DNA of 64,000 nucleotides from Volvox africanus (GCA_030268105.1 BSDZ01000101.1:2635001-2699000), one strand, 5' to 3'; shown: positions 48,801-59,760, numbered from the stretch's first letter. Made by a program: numbers and translations. The notes: generated from the letters alone by a model not told the origin.

Positions 48801-51800
48801 CCCCCGCCGACCCTGGTTGAAGTTATGTGGAGCAGTTCGACATCCACTCACCAGGACAGACGGTTCAGGAGGCGCTGCAGTTCTCTGCGAGATTGCGATT
48901 GCCCAGATCCTTATCTGACTTGCAGGTGGGTGGGGGGGCGGGGAACTGGGGAAAGATCGGGGAGTTTGGGATTGGTTAGGGAGTTGGTGGAGTTGGTTGT
49001 CGGGTAGTGATTTAGGGAGTTAAGAAATAAAAGGATTTGTGGACGGGAGCGCACATTTGAATGGAAATACACCTGACTCTCGGGAATACCCCTCTGGCCC
49101 CCTTCCCTCTGCCACGTTTCCAGGTGAAGTCGTACGTGGAAGAGGTGTTAGAGATCGTGGACCTCCTGCCCCTTTTGGGCGCCCTTGTGGGCTCCCCTGG
49201 AGCGAGCGGTTTGTCGGTTGAGGCTCGCAAGCGGCTGACCATCGCGGTGGAGCTGGTCGCGAACCCCTCCTGCATTTTCCTTGATGAACCCACCAGCGGT
49301 GGGATTGGGGGAAGGGTCCTGCGTGTGTATGTAAGGTTGGCAAAACACATCCCTTATGTGTGCGTGTATGTGTGTATGTGTGAGAGAGAGAAAGAGAGGG
49401 AGAGAGGAAGGGGGGAGAGAAAGGGGAGAGAGAAGGGAGGGAGAGAGAGGGGGGGAGAGAGGGGGAGGGAGAGGGAGGGGGAGGGAGAAAGGGGGGGGAG
49501 AGAGGGGGAGAGAAGGGGGAAGAGAGGGGGGAAGAGAGGGGGGGAGAGGGGGGGGAGGAAAGGGGGGAGGGGGAGGGTAAAACTGCTTCCGAAATGTGAA
49601 TTCATGTGTGATTGTGTGTGTATGCGCGAGGGTGGATGGATGGATGGATGTTATTCATCAGGATTATGAAAGCAGGAGGTTCGCGAAAATGATTGGGGTA
49701 ACGTAAAGAGGACGTCATATATATGTACGTATATAAGGTTGTGCTCATCATAACTCCCCTCCCACCTGGCCGCCCGGTCCTGCAGGTCTGGATGCACGCG
49801 CGGCGGCCATCGTCATGCGTGCCGTACGCAACGTGGCGTGCAATGGCCGTACTGTTATGGTTACGATCCACCAACCGTCCATTGAGATCTTTGAGTCTTT
49901 CGACAACCTCTTGTTGATCCAGGTTAGCATACCCCGTACATTTGACAATGATGTCTACTAACGAACTTAATCGACATCATATGGTACCCCTTCGCTTCAG
50001 TTAGGCCAGATCTGAATCCGTTATTCGTTAAATAATCTTCCCTAAACGTTTATCAAACCATGGATGCGGGGTTTGGTCGCCCCTTCCTTAATATAGATTT
50101 TTATTTTCTAATATGTTTGAAGATTTATAAATCACAAAATATTCCACCGCGCCTGTTATATATGTGTATAGACACACGCACACACACACGGACACACACG
50201 CATAGGTCCCTTCCTCACCCCCAGCGTCGCCCTCCTCCTCCTCCTCCTCCTCCTCCTCTTCATCGTCATCGTCATCGTCATCTCGCACCCACCTCCCTCC
50301 CTCAGCGCGGCGGACTCACGACTTACTTCGGCCCGCTGGGCAGCCAGTCCGCCGACCTCATATCGTACTTCAGAGCGGTGCCGGGCACCCCCGCACTGCC
50401 GTCGGGGTTCAATCCAGGTGGGTGGGTGGGGGTTTGGGTTAACGGTTAAGGGTTTTTAGTGTTTTTAGGGTTTTAGGGTTGATAAATTCTCGACTCGCGG
50501 CTCCGTGAGTTTTGGAAAGCACCGCTCTTTTGCGAAAGGACGCCCCTGCCTGTTGCATATACAGCGGGGAGACCCCGGGGGGGGGGCGGCTCCGCGCAGC
50601 AGGTTGAGTTCGGGGTCGGCCGCTGTAGTCTGATGAGGAACACCACCTAGCTACTAACCATGCATGTAGCACTGGCAACAAGATTCCCACATTCATGCCC
50701 ACGATGTCTTTTGTTGATGTCGTCATTCGCATCTCGCTAGTGCCCCCCCCTCTCCCCCTCCCCCCGTGTGGAGAGGGGGAGGGGGAGAGGGGGGGACTCA
50801 ACTCGTCTTTTACTTCGCCGCCAGCAATAAGGCTGATAGTATTACATAATTACGGTTTCTCTTCTTCCTTTACTGCTTTAATTTGCGGCCTTGGTGACTA
50901 GCTTTTTAGTTTACATCACAGCTCCTGACTTTTCACTTCCTGACTTTGGACGACGTCAGCCATCATCCTTCACCTTCACGGTGGTTAGTCCTCTCGTTTC
51001 TTCGGTACCAGCATTCAGTATTCGTTTTATTCGACTTCCCCCTCGCCCTCCCCCTCTCCCTCTTCACTTCACTTTGCCGCTACTGCTCTTATTTCTTCTG
51101 CTGCTGCTACAGCCACGTGGATGTTGGAGGTGACGGGCGGTTCCATGGCAACGGTGCTCGACCGAGTGGACGTTGACTGGCCGGCGCATTACGCGGCTTC
51201 GGAGCTTGCGGCCAAGGTAGGAGTGTACGGGAATATGAAATATGTCCGTAAATATCTACCTGTGATATTACAAACCTACATATATTTCCGACTTAAAAAA
51301 CGTACGTACTGATTTGTAATTAATGGAGGTCCATCTTGAATAGTCCCTGTTTCCTGTTTAGGCCTGTGCATATGAATGTAAGACGTATATTTTGCCCATT
51401 TGCCATTTGTCATATATCTATCTGCCGCTATATCTGTCTTTGCTTGCAGAACAACGCGCGGGCAGGGGAGCTCGTGGATCGAGGGTTTAAGACGGCGAGG
51501 GCTCTGGAGGTGGGCTGGGCTCCGAAACCATTGGGGCACCTGCACCATGGCACCTGCAAGCATCCTACACCTGCACGCATCCTACAACTGCAAGCTTGCA
51601 CCTGCATATGCACATATGCATGTCCCCCTCTTTCTCTGACTGTCTGCCTCACAGTCTGTCTGACTGTCCCCCTTCACCCCGCTCGCCCTGCACCCCCCAG
51701 GTGGGTACTCGCTACGCAATGCCGTTCAGGTCTCAGGTGAAGGTGCTGTTGCGCAAGTTCAATCTTGCCTACTGGCGATCTCCGGGGTACAACTTCATGC

Positions 51801-54800
51801 GGCTCGGCATGACGCTGGTGACAAGCTTCATCTACGCAGCAGTATATTGGGGCGAGGGCGTTGTACCGAATCCCGCCAGCATCGCGAACGTGCAGAATGG
51901 TGCGTTAGTTTCTGGTCTTTTAATTTTTGGTTAATTTTGTTCCGTTTGGTCTGTAATTTCGTAAGTTGGGAGTTTTCCGTTTCTCCGCATGTTTCCCTTT
52001 CTGTTGGTGTTGGTTGGGAGGTGAGAGGGCTTGTCCAGCTGCCGTGCAAATTGCACATCAATGCTCTATAACATAACAAATAGCAAATAGTCAGTCCGTC
52101 ACACGATGTGGTTACATGTATTGGTCGACTTCTTGCACCTCCTAATCATTTTAGCAAGCTAACAGGCACATTACTAATTCTGTTTATTCCCATCCGTATC
52201 GGTTTCTTGCGTGCCCATTCGTCGCCCCTCGTCCACTCCACCCCTCCTGCACCCCTCCTCCACTCCACTCCCTCTCCTCCGACCCCTCTCCCCCCCAGTG
52301 ATGGGCATCATGTTCGCCTCCTCCAATTTCCTCGGCATGATCAACCTCATGAGCGTCATGCCAGTGGTCGGATACGAGCGCGTGGTGAGAAGCGTTTTAG
52401 CGTGCGTGTGTTTAAATGTGTATGTGTGTAGGATAGGGGGGTACATCACCCGTGGCCACTAACCTGGCAGTCCCTACCTTCCCCGGTGTTTCGGGGCACC
52501 CTCATCCAGTCTCCCATGCCGACTTCTCCGAAATCAGTGGTTTTCCCAGGTTCAGCACCCACCACCAGCATCCAGCGGAATCTGCCGAATCAACTAAGGC
52601 GTCAACTCCGCTACTGGTCAGCTCGCAGGTCACTTTAATTGGGGTCGTCACCGTCCATCGACATGGGGGCACCCTGCCCTTACCATTAGGGTCTTTGGCC
52701 CGCTCTCAGTCGGGGTAGAACCTGGAACTCCAGGGGCATATTAGTCGTGCCATAACAGTCGTGCCTGAACACAAATGAGTGTATGTGAGGTTGGGGGGGG
52801 GACGGTCCGGGAGGGTCCGGGAGGGTGGGTAAGGGATCCCGTCTGAATACGTTATGGGGGAGAGAATAGGGGAAAGTAAAACACGTTGTGTGCAACTCCA
52901 CTGGACAACGAAATGTTTGCTTCCGATGGGCGATCTGATGTATCCTTTAAGTGGCATCATCCTTACGATATGTACGGCACATTGCGCAGGTATTTTATCG
53001 GGAGAGAGCTGCGTCCATGTACAACCCCTTCGCGTACGGCGCAGCCATCGCACTGGTGGAGATGCCGTACCTGCTCGCGCAGGTACGACTGTGATGTCAT
53101 CCTTGCTCATGTTCTTTTGTTTTTTCTCCAAATAAACGGAAGTTGTGAGGTTGCGAAATTATGAATGAGATGGCGTTGCCGCCAGATATACGTATTAATC
53201 ACCTAACTAGCCCACTAGCCCATTTATTAACATACTGATTCTCCCGCTCGTCTCGTCCTTACTAACTGTCGTCCCCCAAAATAAAATCTTTCCTTCGCAA
53301 CCTTGTCTTCTTCCATTTAATGGTTGCCCCCTCGTCTCAGGGTATGTGCAGTGCTGGATCCAATTTGATCAAGATTATCTGAGGTTTTAGATTTTCTTCC
53401 GTGTGCTCTTCACTGCACTACGCAGGCGTTAACCTTTGTGCCCATCATTTACTTCATGATCGGGTTCGATCCTCTACCGGAGCAGTTCTTTTACTACATC
53501 ATTGTCTTCTTTGAGACGATTGCCCTGTACACCATCTTCGGCCAGACGCTCGTGTACGTCACGCCCGCGCAGACCATTGCGCAGGTGTGTACTGCTACGA
53601 CCTGCTTGCAACTGCTTTCATACACGTCTCGTTTGTCTGTGTCTGCACTCCTGCTGTTGGCGGTTTCTCCTTTTAGGGTTATAAAACCGTTTTGATCAAA
53701 AGAAGGAACGGGGAAGAATGGGACTAGACTAGATAGACAGGACAATCGCATTCGGAATCAAAATCCAAAGCAAATTATTTTGAAAATGATGTGTCCAAAA
53801 CATTTATATATAAAAAAAGGATTGATCTTTCGCAGTCAGCCCTTGAAAAAGAACCACATGTGGTTTGCCGCCTAAACTGATTTGCTCCTCGGGATTTCGT
53901 GCCATTTCGTCGTACCGGCTTACGTTCCGCGTACTCGCTAGCTTCTCCTTCACTGACCCCCGTCCGCGTCTTACTCCCCTCTTACTACCAAGGTGGTGGG
54001 CGCCGGCTTCAACTTCCTCTTTAATGTGGGTACGGCAGGAAAAGGGGAAGGAGGGGACGGTTAAGTCGGTAATGACCGAGGTTTCGTCGTGGGCTTCTCC
54101 ACCGGGGTATGGCTCTCTCCGTATTCCCCCGTACGTACATGCTTAAGTACGTACGTACATGCGTAACTACGTACGTACTGCGGCAATACAGCGGGAAAGA
54201 AGCTCGTCCCCTCCCGTCTCCCGTCTCCCGCCTCATCGAGGGAAGAATCGACGCCTGCTTCCCCCACTTGCTCAAAGGCACAAGAGCATAATAATTGTGT
54301 TTTAATTTGCCGTATTTTTACGACAAATAAATACGAACATCTACGCCCGCCGCGCAGGTGTTCAACGGTTTCATTATTACATACCCAGACATGCCGAGCG
54401 GTTGGCGCTGGATGAACCGTATCGTGCCGCCAACCTGGATCTTGTACGGCCTGGGTATCAGCCAGCTGGGCAACGATGAAGGGGAACTCATCTACGGAGG
54501 TACGGCATGACGCATTTGCTGCAAGCACCTTTTCGTGGCACCTTTCCCTGGCTTCCGTCACGTTTATTGGTGTTTGGCAAAAATGCTTTACATAATTATA
54601 TAATATAATATACTTATATTATATTATATTATATTATATTATATTATATTATATTATATTATATTATATTATATTATATTATATTATATTATATTATATT
54701 ATATTATATTATATTATATTATATTATATTATATTATATTATATTATATTATATTATATTATATTATATTATATTATATTATATTATATTATATTATATT

Positions 54801-55338
54801 ATATTATATTATTACTGTTGTTGTTGTCATTTCTTTTGGAATAGTATTGGGAGGAAAAGAGAGGGCAAGGTCGGGGAACTTCAGCGATTACAGACTTGTT
54901 ACGTGAGGAATAGAAAAGGAACCCGACTAGCAGACAAGGGTTTGAGAAGGCCAGCTTGACGTTATCGAATGCCGTACTTGCTGGTGTATTCGTCGGACTT
55001 TGTCGGCAATGTTGAACTGGCAATCTCATAACCGTGGTTGTAACATGTTGTAACATCTATTTCTGATATGACACTGTGTTTATGTTGTCCCCACCACCAC
55101 CACTTGCTCCCCCTTTTACAATCTCCTGTTTGGCACCTTTGATCGGTTGGCCCCTCTCCCACTACCCGCCTATCCGTCGACAGGCAAGAGCACGCCCGTA
55201 AACGAGTTTATGAAAGAGCGCTTTGGCTACCGGTACGATATGCGATGGTGGGTTGTACTCATCCTGCTGGCGTACGTGCTCGTCCTGCGAGTTGGATCCA
55301 TCTTGGCTCTAAAATACTGGAACTTCCTGCGTCGATGA
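34189..55338 (+). CDS. Full-size PDR-type ABCG transporter (39 exons)
   Basis: Exons: 34189-34440, 34844-34963, 36005-36175, 36667-36744, 36883-36945, 37541-37813, 38245-38421, 38879-38926, 39243-39519, 39947-40175, 40661-40719, 40885-41072, 41351-41395, 41693-41802, 42200-42272, 42686-42753, 43072-43151, 43598-43751, 44225-44343, 44690-44802, 45233-45304, 45865-46047, 46386-46450, 47154-47229, 47484-47709, 48068-48182, 48823-48925, 49124-49298, 49786-49922, 50306-50417, 51113-51216, 51450-51509, 51701-51899, 52299-52384, 52990-53082, 53426-53584, 53993-54025, 54358-54499, 55184-55338. Every phase matches; 1,663 residues. The order is NBD1-TMD1-NBD2-TMD2. NBD1: Walker [10 protein letters not shown] (about 158-166), signature [11 protein letters not shown] (about 361), Walker B VVMMDE (about 384). 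NBD2: GGSGAGKTT (about 1102), GLSVEARKR (about 1208), CIFLDE (about 1229), TIHQPS. TMD2 has [17 protein letters not shown] and EMPYLLAQ, typical of PDR pumps. It exports hydrophobic compounds or lipids, probably at the plasma membrane; substrate unknown. It is longer than usual (about 1,400-1,500) through Asn/Gly/His- and Gly/Ala-rich inserts at about 229-319, 487-562 and 1032-1075. Confidence 0.95.
35317..35600. repeat. CAT/CAC-rich minisatellite (about 30 bp unit) in ABC intron 2
   Basis: Units of the type CATCGCCATCACAACCCTCA repeat with variation. They generate open frames in several readings, which are artefacts. Confidence 0.9.
35664..35824. repeat. 10-bp (CCGTCCTCCC)n minisatellite in ABC intron 2
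   Basis: About 16 near-perfect copies of CCGTCCTCCC, 150-200 bp upstream of exon 3. Strong pyrimidine strand bias. Confidence 0.95.
37961..38165. repeat. (CA)n and (CAC/CAT)n block in ABC intron 6
   Basis: (CA)n to about 38033, then a CACCAT trinucleotide-rich array to about 38165. Confidence 0.9.
39100..39236. repeat. (CTGCCC)n hexanucleotide array before ABC exon 9
   Basis: Imperfect CTGCCC/CTGCTA/CTGCAC hexamers run to within 7 bp of the exon 9 acceptor at 39243, effectively forming its polypyrimidine tract. Confidence 0.85.
42977..42988. other. 12-bp palindrome GACCCATGGGTC
   Basis: Perfect palindrome in the intron between ABC exons 16 and 17; a related GCCCGCGGGTCC follows at about 43026. 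Member of the recurrent motif family. Confidence 0.7.
43160..43303. repeat. 13-bp (AGAGGGGGAGGGG)n minisatellite
   Basis: Purine-only tandem array on the + strand in the intron after ABC exon 17. G-runs could form quadruplexes or triplexes. Confidence 0.9.
43765..43860. repeat. (GGGGGC)n hexanucleotide array, 16 copies
   Basis: A perfect array of about 95 bp that starts 14 bp after the exon 18 donor. Potentially strong G-quadruplex former in the transcribed sense strand. Confidence 0.97.
44168..44212. repeat. Interstitial telomere-like repeats (CCCTAAAA)
   Basis: AACCCTAAAACCCTAGATCC-type units just upstream of the exon 19 acceptor at 44225. Confidence 0.8.
44466..44545. repeat. (GGGACGGGAGG) purine-rich array
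   Basis: Degenerate GGGAC/GGGAGG units in the intron before ABC exon 20. Confidence 0.8.
45600..45618 (+). repeat. Telomere-like TTTAGGGTTTTAGGG
   Basis: Two adjoining units in the intron between ABC exons 21 and 22. Confidence 0.75.
45831..45864. repeat. (AC)n ending in a splice acceptor
   Basis: (AC)16-17 whose last CAG is the acceptor of ABC exon 22 (45865). Confidence 0.9.
46742..46840. repeat. 19-bp ATGTATATGATGTATATAG minisatellite
   Basis: About five perfect tandem copies in the intron between exons 23 and 24. Confidence 0.92.
47735..47930. repeat. (AAT)/(AATAAG) array
   Basis: AAT then AATAAGAATAAT units in the intron between exons 25 and 26, splitting NBD2 Walker A between two exons. 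Confidence 0.9.
48392..48740. repeat. (ATATT)n pentanucleotide block 2
   Basis: About 350 bp of ATATT with a small interruption of (ATATC) units near 48564 and another near 48720, in the intron between ABC exons 26 and 27. Confidence 0.97.
49380..49580. repeat. Purine (GA/GGGGGA) tract
   Basis: About 200 bp of almost pure purine on the + strand in the intron between exons 28 and 29. Confidence 0.92.
50441..50480 (+). repeat. Interstitial telomere-like repeats
   Basis: AACGGTTAAGGGTTTTTAG followed by TTTTTAGGGTTTTAGGG, shortly after the donor of ABC exon 30. Confidence 0.8.
52432..52766 (+). repeat. Dispersed repeat family, copy C (long)
   Basis: GATAGGGGG lead, CACCCGTGGCCACTA, CGGGGCACCCTCATCC, CGACTTCTCCGAAATCAGTG, then a 3' part: AGCACCCACCACCA, TCCAG-GGAATCTGCCG, GTCGGCTCGCA-like, CCCGCTCTCA, AACTTCCAGG-like. 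The 3' part is shared only with copy D. It lies inside the ABC intron between exons 34 and 35. Confidence 0.88.
54125..54180. repeat. GTAC-rich palindromic cluster
   Basis: CCGTACGTACATG followed by AAGTACGTACGTACATG and ACTACGTACGTAC, in the intron after ABC exon 37. Confidence 0.8.
54612..54812. repeat. (ATATT)n pentanucleotide block 3
   Basis: About 200 bp of perfect ATATT in the last ABC intron (between exons 38 and 39). Confidence 0.97.
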
Positions 55339-55342
55339 GACG

Positions 55343-55400
55343 ATGGTGGTGATGATGATGATGATGATGAGGAGGAGGAGGAGGAGGAGGAGGAGGAAGG
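55343..55400. repeat. (GAT)n-(GAG)n in ABC 3' UTR
   Basis: Triplet arrays beginning 5 bp after the stop codon of the ABC transporter. Confidence 0.85.
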
Positions 55401-56535
55401 GGAGGGGGATACAGATGATTGCAGGAGGAGCGCGAGGGGAGGGCCTAGATATAGACATACAGCGACCACCCTGGAGGCTAGACGCCGGACTTAACATGCT
55501 GGGAACACATACCGGGACAAGGGGCGATGATGACGGCGGCGACACTCAGCCGGGGGCGGAAGCGCTGGTGGTGAGGGCGCAGCTGTGTGGCCGTGCAGCA
55601 GTCGGGGAGGCGCCATGGTCATCACGGAGGGCCCCATCGAGACTCACATGCAGCAGGGCGCACCTACGTTCGCTTTGGACGTGGTAGGGGCTGGTTGCGC
55701 CTTGAGAAGTGGACACAAGTACATTAAACAGCATCCTTTAAATTTTCAAATTGCGACTGAATTTGTGGACTGTACGGGCTGTCCCGCTCGGTATGTGGCG
55801 GGGAAGGGCGCCCGCCCCCCAAATTCGCAGCAGCAGTTGTCGAGCTGGGTGGTGTCCGAGGGGAATAAAAGGCAGAAGGGGATGGGGGTTTTGAATTTGG
55901 TTTGATGGAATGGGTGGTTGGGGGGAGGAGTTAAGCGCGCGAATCTGCTCGCATAAATGCTTTAATGAAGACTTTTCTGCTCTTAAAACTTGAGGGCTGG
56001 CTGGGCTGGCTTGGTTGCGGTGGGTGAGAAGCTGTGCCAGTTTGGCAACTTTCATTGTTTCTATCTCTGTGTGGAATTCAGATCAAATGTTAAGTCAGGT
56101 TGAGACTTTGCCCGAAGACCGCTGAAGAACTTGCTGCTTCGTGGATGAAAAAAAATCGTTTATCTGACTTATCTGTTGGCGATTCAAGTTGGTTTGGGGT
56201 GGTTAGGAGTTTCCTTACGTATATTGGGAATACACTGACTATCGAGATCACATCGATACAAGATGTGATGTCATGTCATGTCATGTAATGTAATGTGAGC
56301 CCCATCCCTCGGGGATGTGCCCTGGGGACATAACGTGAAATGGGGACGAGACAGAAGAAGTGATGATGGTGATGATGCGGGGTGGAGGTGAGGAGGGGGA
56401 CTGGACGCGTTCCTCTCTTGGATCTGGGATTGGCTGGATTTGGTAGTACGGTGCAGCGGGAGCTACATTTTCCTTCGTCTTCCCTCCGTCTGCTTCATCT
56501 CGGTTGTGGGACCCAGGGGGCAAGCGCTCGGCATG

Positions 56536-56642
56536 TATGTCTGTGTGTGTGTGTATGTGTGTGTGTATGTCTGTGTGTGTGTGTATGTGTGTGTGTATGT
56601 GTGTGTGTGTGTATGTGTGTGTGTGTGTGTGCGTGTGTGTGC
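56536..56642. repeat. (TG)n with TATG interruptions
   Basis: About 105 bp of TG/TATG repeat; produces long spurious Cys/Val open frames. Confidence 0.92.
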
Positions 56643-56828
56643 ATTTGCGTACGTACGTGTTTGGGAAGCAAGAAGAAACCGCGTGTCGTTTTGCTCGTAT
56701 TGCTCGCAGGGGTACTACTTGTAGGTCAGTGTGTTTCAGAATCGCAAAACACTGAAAATGACTTCTTCACACAAGACTTCGCTCACGCCGCTCGGGACCG
56801 CACGTATTTACATCAATATCTTTCGTTC

Positions 56829-56896
56829 GATTATTATTATTATTATTATGATGATGATGATGATGATGATCATCATCATCATCATCATCGTCATAA
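56829..56896. repeat. (ATT)n-(ATG)n-(ATC)n compound array, self-complementary
   Basis: ATT triplets, then GAT/ATG, then ATC triplets and CATAATAAT, so the two halves can pair into an imperfect hairpin. Confidence 0.85.
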
Positions 56897-57654
56897 TAAT
56901 TATGATAATCGGTGTCAAATTTCTGAAACTTCTGTTTTTCTCATTTTGTATTGGATTATCGTTGAGTGCATGACCCAAATTCGGCCGGGCTCGCTCTCCG
57001 CCAGGAGTTCTTGCCTCCGTCCGCCCGCCTGGTCCCCTGCGGGCAGCCCCGTGAAACTGATTCGTCGTCTTAATCAGGCTCCTGTCGTTACAGCTAACCC
57101 AATCTCTACATAGGACAGCAGAGGTAGAACCACATTAAGCCATAAATACTCAAGCCGCGTCGCGTTAAATCGTTAATCGTTAAGGAAAAGAGGGAGGCTT
57201 CGGTTTGGTTGTTAGGGTTTTAGCGCCGATGCCGAAATGCCAATGCCAAAACACGGGATAAGGGCGGAGAGGATGGGAAATTGGGGACCCGGACTGCTCC
57301 GTCCCCCTGAGGACGCTTCCCGGTAAATCAGGTCAGGAAAACTTATGCGATACATGTGTACGTACGCACGTACCTGACAGAAGCTTCCTGAAGGGGGATA
57401 TAATGATTATTGGTTATTATGTGGAGAGCAGATGTTTTCGCAACGTCTTTTGCGTCATAGTGCACGTGAGGGCGGCGACAGTCTGGCAGTCGGTATATAT
57501 ACACGTATATCTACACAGGTACACAAATACAGATACACATACACAGGTAACCAAGTGATGCATCACCGCTTTCATTATATACCGGGGGTCCCTCATCAGG
57601 TCCGCATGCCCAAGCTAAGCACGTTGCTCTGCCGTTCACCATATTGAATGGGTG

Positions 57655-57755
57655 GCCTACGACCCACAAATGGGTGACTCCATTATGGCCTGATCCAAGT
57701 CAATAATTGCTTGATCGAGCGAGGCCATAATGTCTAAGTGACCCGTGGGTCCATC
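57655..57755. repeat. Foldback-like imperfect inverted repeat
   Basis: CATTATGGCCT (57681-57691) pairs with AGGCCATAATG (57722-57732). Inside, GATCCAAG faces CTTGATC. Outside, GACCCACAAATGGGTGAC (left) faces GTGACCCGTGGGTC (right). Nested pairing over about 100 bp suggests a foldback element or a structured RNA. Two further GACCC...GGGTC palindromes lie within 80 bp. Confidence 0.7.
57740..57751. other. 12-bp palindrome GACCCGTGGGTC
   Basis: GACCC(A/G)(C/T)GGGTC family member, at the right edge of the foldback-like structure. Confidence 0.7.
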
Positions 57756-57823
57756 AGACAGGCCGCCTTCCGTCATGACCATGTGATGAGCGGTGGGTCG
57801 ACCTCTGACCTTCATAGCTTAGG

Positions 57824-57835
57824 GACCCATGGGTC
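57824..57835. other. 12-bp palindrome GACCCATGGGTC
   Basis: Identical to the motif at 42977. Confidence 0.7.
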
Positions 57836-58810
57836 GTTGAGGCCATTGCTTGTATGTCACAGGCGTATTTATCTATAAACCCGTTCGTCCACCGGTTTTG
57901 TACAATGAAAACAGCAGAGTGTTAATTTGGGGGTTGGGCGCCCGTCAGCAAAAGCTGCCTTCTGATTGGGATTGGGGTTGGGGCTTCACTTCTATCTCCC
58001 TTCTCGTTTTCTCACATACCTACAGTTCTCTGATAGACCCAAAACTTAATCATATACACCTTTATTTCGACCATGCCCGATGACGATATCCATGCATCCA
58101 TACATGTATACGGCAAACAAAATAATATACTCAATAATCAATAATTGTTCGGCTACGACCAACGACCAACGGATAAGTTTCAAAGCTGATGTGTTCCAAA
58201 GCTGTTGTTCGATTCTCATCCATCCAAAACCCTATCTGTACATCCTTCCAGCAGGGCCAAGAAATAATCAGGTCCTTTGCGTGGAGAGATTCATCCAACA
58301 GCTACGTAGTGGTGACGACTAGGGCGAGGGAGGAATGAAGCCCCCCCACCAGCCACCAGCCACCAGCCACCAGCCACGCCCCACCACGCGCACGCCCACC
58401 GCGTCACGTGTTTTGCCCCGCCCCCCCACTGCATGCACATACTCCGCAGCACAAAGCCCTATAAGATACAAAGAACCCCAGCGTCGTTATAGACCCAGGG
58501 AGAGTCACAGATGTACAAACAGGCAAACGGCACATGCAGCGAATGACCAACCTAACCAACCCAATAATAACGGTCTGCCGTTCCCTCTCGGTTTCATGGT
58601 CAGTTAGGGTCGTTATCATCGTCAGTTATTCCGTAATGCGGTCGCTAACACATACGTGGCGCAGGCAGTGCAGACAGTGCAGGCGCTGCAGGGACAGGGA
58701 CAGGGACAGGGATAGACACCGGCTGGCCCTTGACGACGTTCGTCATTACCCGACGACTTCGCAATCTGCTGCCCTGCGGATATTCAATTTCCCTAACACT
58801 TTCGTGACCC

Positions 58811-58841
58811 TGATGTGTAAGCATCCACATCTTACACATCA
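58811..58841. repeat. Perfect 11-bp hairpin
   Basis: TGATGTGTAAG and its reverse complement with a 9-nt loop. Confidence 0.85.
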
Positions 58842-59760
58842 ACCTCTTTGTGGGAGGTGGGATTGTGGCTATCGCAAATCGCCACCGACTGGCGGAAGAG
58901 TACATGCCACGTGTGGGGTGGGGGTGATGCCGCCATCACCCCCACCACATCTACCACCCCAACCCCATCATCGCCATCACTCCTACCACTATCACTCCTG
59001 CCACCACTGCCAACACCCTAAAGACGCATGTCTTCATCCCACAGCCATATCGTCAACCAGTAGCCTCTCTAGCAAAAAAAACAGCAGCCCCATTCCCGTA
59101 TTTGAGAACGTACGGTAACGTGCGTACAATACAATTGTACGTCAAAAGGATACAAAAAGTGTGAACACTAGTGTGCACTTGCGTTGAGTCCTTTCACCTC
59201 ACAGATTCATCGTACGGGGCATGCTTAAGTACGGTAGCTGTACGACCAGGCATACACACTATAATGAGGTGCGATGCATGGGGGCATCTTATCCGAGGCA
59301 CGGAAAAGAAATTTGACTTTCCACTGAGGATGTGCGGTCGTATCCTACGTGGTGTATTCTGCCTGGTAACGAAGGAGCGAAGGCAAAGATAAACAGAAAG
59401 AGCATCAACCGACATCGGCCACATCGGAAATGATGCGGTGATTGGACACATATTCCAAACAGGAATCCTGACCGCTGCGTACTTTTCGTGAACAGATTCG
59501 GCCCTGCCAGACCTGTAAAAGCGAGCCCCTTTGGTTCACGCCTGCTCACTCCTATGCCAGCGCTGTGAACGCTACTACCGTTCCCGCCAGACGCCATCAT
59601 GGCAGTATACGTCATTGTTTTTTCCACAGCATTTTAATTTTTTCCACGGCAGTATTCAATCTGACCGCCGTCCGCAGCAATCACGTCCCCGCTGGTCAAT
59701 GGCTGTATTCCTCAGGTTTCCAGGTGGTATGGTCAAGCGTAGTGAGCTGGTATTGTATGT

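Noticed and set aside
56382..57113. 243-codon + strand open frame
   Set aside because: Built on (TG)n and triplet microsatellites, with no domain or splice context.
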